A stretch of 38,198 nt of DNA, taken from Deltaproteobacteria bacterium. Lineage in GTDB: Bacteria > Bdellovibrionota_B > Oligoflexia > Oligoflexales > Bog-1112. Where the stretch lies: the NCBI GenBank assembly GCA_016186945.1, contig JACPKR010000015.1, positions 1 through 38,198 on the forward strand, read 5' to 3'. Position 1 is the stretch's first letter, and every line of letters begins with the position of its first letter. This document shows positions 35,444-38,198 of the stretch, piece after piece. The notes beneath the pieces were generated by a model, which was not told the DNA's origin, ran no database searches, and saw nothing but the letters and a program-made list of their open reading frames with translations. The position numbers were made by a program, and so were the translations under genes.

Positions 35444-35950
35444 ATGAAGGTAATAATTTTGGCTGGTGGATTGGAACTAGAATGTCCGAAGAAACTTCAG
35501 TTATTCCAAAACCAGTGGTTCCGATCGGAAATAGGCCTATATTATGGCACATCATGAAACACTATGGTCATTATGGATTTAACGAATTTGTCGTGCTTTT
35601 GGGCTACAAGGGAAACTACATTAAAAATTTCTTTTTGAACTATTATACATCTCAAAGGTAATGCGTAAGCCACTTGGGGCAAATAGGGAGAGGGGGGTTT
35701 GGGGGGGCGAGGGAACCGTCGCTCCCCCAAGGGATTTCTTGGAGGAACCAGCTGCGCAGTTTCCTCCAAACCACCTCCTTGCCCCAAGTGGCTTATCAGA
35801 TCCATGGAGTATTACGTTACTGGAAACCGGGCTGGATTCACTGACTGGCAGCCGAATTAAATTGGCCGAGAAGGTCATTAACAATCAACCTTTTATGTTA
35901 ACGTATGGAGACGGTGTCTCTGACATCAATATTCCTGCTTTGATAGAATG
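35444..35950 (+). pseudogene. Glucose-1-phosphate cytidylyltransferase remnant (rfbF-like)
   Basis: RfbF makes CDP-glucose, the entry to 3,6-dideoxyhexoses and related branched sugars. Starts MKVIILAGGL, then one base is missing near 35473, throwing the frame out; after it the conserved sequence goes on: SVIPKPVVPIGNRP, ILWHIMKHYGHYGFNEF, LLGYKGNYIKNFFLNYYTSQ. Repeat PE1 then interrupts (35658-35795), with a stop at its left end and about 20 codons of the gene absent. Afterwards come SDPWSITLLETGLDSLTG and QPFMLTYGDGVSDINIPALIE before the gene stops at a junction with an ISL3 remnant. About 110 of the usual 257 C-terminal residues are gone. Three independent lesions make it non-functional. 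Confidence 0.9.
35658..35795 (+). repeat. PE1 repeat, copy 7 (near full length), inside rfbF
   Basis: Begins GTAATGCGTAAGCC and has perfect 15-base terminal inverted repeats TAAGCCACTTGGGGC (35666-35680) and GCCCCAAGTGGCTTA (35781-35795). It is almost identical to copy 3, from GGGAGAGG through CTCCCCCAAGGG to the core. The reading frame of its ATG (35661) continues into the surviving rfbF sequence. Confidence 0.95.
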
Positions 35951-36177
35951 CCTTGCCATTTAATCCTTCGACAATACCGTTAGAAATCTCACCCTTGGCC
36001 CGGAACCAGTTGAGAATAAGTTCGTGGTGGTTGCAGCATTTGCGCCACTTCTTTCCTAGGTTCAAGTCGCGAATACATCACTTGGCGAGTCCATCGGTCA
36101 AGAAACCTCCCAGCCCATCCCGCCTTCTCGTATTCCCAAAACTGTTGGAAGCTTTCCTTAACCCTCCAAATCTCTGG
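35949..36177 (-). pseudogene. ISL3-family transposase remnant
   Basis: On the minus strand PEIWRVKESFQQFWEYEKAG, then AGRFLDRWTRQVMYSRLEP, is followed after a frameshift by HHELILNWFRAKGEISNGIV and EGLNGKA. These match the C-terminal part of ISL3 DDE transposases (LILNWFRAKG...VEGLN). It is truncated at both ends, lacks the catalytic aspartates and directly abuts the rfbF remnant. Confidence 0.8.
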
Positions 36178-36213
36178 TCAAGTCACCCACGAAAACTGCG
36201 GAAGAGCCAAATT

Positions 36214-37005
36214 TTATATTTCACGACAATGAAATATAAGATTTTTTGTTCTACGAACCTGCAAATGGACAGGGACATTCTTATACCAACTCCTGCCATA
36301 GTGGTCTTCCGGGGCTTCGTTGCAATAAATGAGAGAGTACCCCCGCTGATCAAAAAACTGGGATATGAATTGGAAAGAATGCACTTTATAAGTTACTTTC
36401 TTACCCTTCCTCCCCTCTTTTTGAAGCATATAGAACGGTTTTGTCTCACTCAGTGGTACCCGCGTAAACACTAGATATCGCGGTTTCCGATTCAAGAAAG
36501 CTTCAAAGAGTGTTTCTGGCTCATATAAGTATTGCATGGAGCTACTAACGAAGACCACGTCGAAGTTTAGATCAGGTATCCTTTCGTAGAAATGAACCTT
36601 ATCATCAGCCAGTTTGAGATTTCGCCCTGCCTCAATTAAGGGCTGGCAATCAACAACATGCCATTCTATGCCATTTTTGTTATAAAAGAATCTTTCTAGT
36701 TGGAAGTATGAGTTACCAACGCCACCAGCGAAATCAAGAACCGTCAGCTGTGTGGAGGAAAGCATGTTGAAAAACAAAAGTAATTGATTGTAAGACGAAA
36801 TATCGCTGGGTGGAATTGGGTTCTCGCGCATAAGCGCTACAGCATTTTCGAAGCCCCTGATGCGCTCTGGATCTGCCCATAAAGAAGAATGGTTGCCTAA
36901 GTCGGGAGAATCAACAACTCCACAAAAGGGAGATCCTCTCAGCCGCCTTTCCAAGGAATGTACAACTGGTGGTAAAAACTTTCGCATAGCTGCGGTTAGT
37001 AACAT
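36214..37005 (-). CDS. Putative SAM-dependent methyltransferase (TIGR04325 type)
   Basis: A 263-residue protein like the LIC12133/TIGR04325 methyltransferases found in polysaccharide clusters: FCGVVDSPDLG near the N-terminus, TVLDFAGGVGNSYFQLERFF as the SAM-binding glycine loop, WHVVDCQPLIEAGR, FVSSSMQYLYEPETLFEAFL, and a TRVPL block after the Rossmann fold. ATG 37005 has TGGAG before it. The frame is intact, although it lies between an ISL3 and an IS5 remnant. It likely methylates a sugar of the glycan, and looks like a cargo survivor of the locus. Confidence 0.75.
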   Translation of the reverse strand: MLLTAAMRKFLPPVVHSLERRLRGSPFCGVVDSPDLGNHSSLWADPERIRGFENAVALMRENPIPPSDISSYNQLLLFFNMLSSTQLTVLDFAGGVGNSYFQLERFFYNKNGIEWHVVDCQPLIEAGRNLKLADDKVHFYERIPDLNFDVVFVSSSMQYLYEPETLFEAFLNRKPRYLVFTRVPLSETKPFYMLQKEGRKGKKVTYKVHSFQFISQFFDQRGYSLIYCNEAPEDHYGRSWYKNVPVHLQVRRTKNLIFHCREI

Positions 37006-37065
37006 GACAACTCCATTTCCAAGATTTAAGAGAGCTACTAAGATTAACTACAAATTATCCAATAA

Positions 37066-37352
37066 TGCAGAGATTTTCAAGTCACTCGCTCAAGACGCTG
37101 ATAACGAGTACGCGATGATCGATTCAACCATTGTCCGTGCCCATCAACATAGCGCTGTGCGTTGAAAAAAAAGGGAGCCAAGACATAGGGCGGGGCAAGG
37201 GGGGTCTCAGTACCAAAATTCACGCAACGTGTGATGCTCCGGGAAACCCAACTGGTTTCTTCTTAACTCCGGGTCAAGCGCACGATCTTCAAGGTGCTGA
37301 TATTCTTCTTCCTGAACTTGATGCACACGCAATCCTTGCGGATAAGGCCTAA
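37066..37352 (+). pseudogene. IS5-family (IS427-like) transposase remnant
   Basis: EIFKSLAQDADNEYAMIDST plus IVRAHQHSA matches the first DDE Asp region (MIDSTIVRAHQH). A frameshift in the A-run near 37163 leads to a second frame: EKKGSQDIGRGKGGLSTKIH and GQAHDLQGADILLP, then ILADKA ended by TAA where family members continue DKAYDAD. Further homology is not clear. It is truncated at the 3' side by the group II intron piece. Confidence 0.88.
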
Positions 37353-37411
37353 GGCGATCTCCTCGACCGTGTGACCAACAACCACAGGTCGGAACCTTTC
37401 CCCTGATCACA

Positions 37412-37780
37412 ATCGATCCTCGGGCGAAAAATTCTGGGGTTAAAACAGCATCTAAGCGACTCCAGAGGAGCCTAAGACAGATCAAGGAATGGTGCCGCAA
37501 AAATCGGAACATTCCAGTTGAGCTTCAAAGTAAGGCCCTCGGAGCGATGATGCGCGGACACTACCAATACTTCGGGCGCAGGTCTAACTTCCGGAGTCTA
37601 AGGAAGTACTACCGAGCGGTTCGTAGAATCTGGCAGAAGTGGCTCAGTAGGCGAAGCAATAATGGGTACATAACTTGGAGTAAATTCCATCGTCTCATAG
37701 AGAAGTACCCGCTGCCTTTGCCCGCAATCACCGAAGGAAGAGATGGAAAGTATCTTAGCTTTATTGGAAATCTCATTTGA
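37412..37780 (+). pseudogene. Group II intron maturase, C-terminal fragment
   Basis: From about 37439 VKTASKRLQRSLRQIKEWCR is followed by ALGAMMRGHYQYFGRRSN, then RSLRKYYRAVRRIWQKWLSR and ITWSKFHRLIEKYPLPLP, ending TGA. This is the X (maturase) domain of ltrA-type proteins (RGHYQYYG...WLSRRS). Reverse-transcriptase and thumb are missing. Confidence 0.88.
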
Positions 37781-37781
37781 A

Positions 37782-37853
37782 GAACCGTATGCGGGAAATC
37801 TGCAAGTACGGGACTGTGAGGGGTCGGGGCGGGCAACTTGCCCCAACCTACTC
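37782..37853 (+). ncRNA. Group II intron domains V and VI
   Basis: Directly after the maturase stop GAACCGTATGCGGGAAATCT begins a domain V-like hairpin (CCGTAT...GTACGG, GAAA-type tetraloop, to about 37815). A second hairpin GGGGCGGGCAACTTGCCCC (37826-37844) with CCTACTC carries a candidate branch-point A. Base pairs at the base of domain V are partly lost. Confidence 0.65.
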
Positions 37854-37858
37854 GGAGG

Positions 37859-38065
37859 ACCCATTCAAAGCGAGGTGCAGACACCGCAGCAGTGCTTTTC
37901 TCAATCGTTCAGAGTTGCAAATTGAATGAGGTCAACCCCCGAACCTATATTCGACAACTCGTGCGAGACCTCCACCAAAGGAAGCTGCCCTACACCCCCT
38001 GGCAGGTCGTCCGAGATCATATTCCTCTTGCTCCCACCTGGGTAGGTCGACGATTTACCAAATAA
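37859..38065 (+). pseudogene. IS66-family transposase, C-terminal fragment
   Basis: THSKRGADTAAVLFSIVQSC, KLNEVNPRTYIRQLV and KLPYTPWQVV read to TAA (38063-38065). IS66 TnpC proteins end with SKRGxxxAAxxxSLxESAKLxGVEPxxYL. The catalytic core upstream is missing, replaced by the group II intron remnant. The end overlaps the IS5-type fragment on the other strand by 11 bases. Confidence 0.75.
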
Positions 38066-38198
38066 GTTCGAGTCGAGGGAACAAGTTCTTCAACTTATTC
38101 AACAGCTGCACTGCACCACTCCTATCTTGAATGTCAGCTGGATGAACAACTACCTTCATTAGTAGCCCGCAAGTATCGACAACGATATGTCGTTTGAC
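38055..38198 (-). pseudogene. IS5-family (IS402-like) transposase fragment at the window edge
   Basis: From the window end, on the minus strand, VKRHIVVDTCGLLMKVVVHP then ADIQDRSGAVQLLNKL and FPRLELIW end at a TAA (38055-38057). This is the KRHIVVDTxGLLLxVxVHxAxxQDRDGA region of IS402-group transposases; the ADGGY Asp region that should follow LIW is cut off at the junction with IS66. More of the gene lies beyond the window. Confidence 0.85.

Larger units (their letters stand above)
37412..37853 (+). mobile_element. Group II intron, 3' part only
   Basis: The piece holds the last third of the intron-encoded maturase followed by folded RNA domains V and VI. No reverse-transcriptase catalytic motif (YADD) and no 5' end are present, so it cannot splice or move alone. 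Its 3' end lies at about 37853 (CCTACTC), where IS66 sequence begins. Confidence 0.8.

Noticed and set aside
1-38198. CRISPR array
   Set aside because: The repeats are either widely dispersed or in two to three adjacent units without spacers.

Overview
The window looks like a chromosome segment of a Gram-negative, probably host-associated bacterium. I cannot fix the phylum. The clearest hint is the parE-parC pair, whose ParE has the sequence character of the Bacteroidetes/Chlamydiae-type topoisomerase IV, and MnmA reads well against chlamydial and gammaproteobacterial MnmA. A relative of the environmental Chlamydiae is my best guess, at low confidence. There are no rRNA genes, tRNA genes or CRISPR arrays that I can see.

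Region 1 (about 1-17,300) is housekeeping: mnmA, an RRM RNA-binding protein, a secreted trypsin-like protease, an exported amidohydrolase, purA and purB (divergent), xthA, a very long GTP cyclohydrolase II-like multidomain protein, parC and parE (overlapping), a quinone-oxidoreductase-like protein, fur and ogt (overlapping). It is peppered with two families of short palindromic elements. PE1 (up to about 135 bp, seven full or partial core copies plus one fragment) has a core with no stop codon in any of the six frames and carries a perfect Shine-Dalgarno complement. PE2 (166-167 bp, three copies) has imperfect terminal inverted repeats and a strong central hairpin.

Region 2 (about 17,500-35,950) is visibly more AT-rich and encodes surface polysaccharide synthesis: a PglK/MsbA-like ABC flippase, two Gfo/Idh-type oxidoreductases, an MBOAT O-acyltransferase with an SGNH partner, several glycosyltransferases, a GDP-mannose 4,6-dehydratase-like protein, a Nudix hydrolase, a C-methyltransferase-like protein, an SDR, GDP-fucose synthase, a GalE-like epimerase, and a wrecked glucose-1-phosphate cytidylyltransferase gene. 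Together these suggest a deoxyhexose-containing, probably O-acylated glycan, assembled on a lipid carrier and flipped by the ABC transporter. Its mosaic strands and composition suggest an acquired locus.

Region 3 (about 35,950-38,198) is a graveyard of mobile DNA: remnants of ISL3, two IS5-type and IS66 transposases and the 3' end of a group II intron that abuts the IS66 fragment. One intact TIGR04325-type methyltransferase gene survives among them.

The most unusual features are the PE1 family (in-frame fusion to the xthA 5' end, insertion in the cytidylyltransferase gene, tandem duplications starting at its TTGC end before mnmA and purB) and the fusion of two GTP cyclohydrolase II-like domains with a double-SIS-like C-terminal half.
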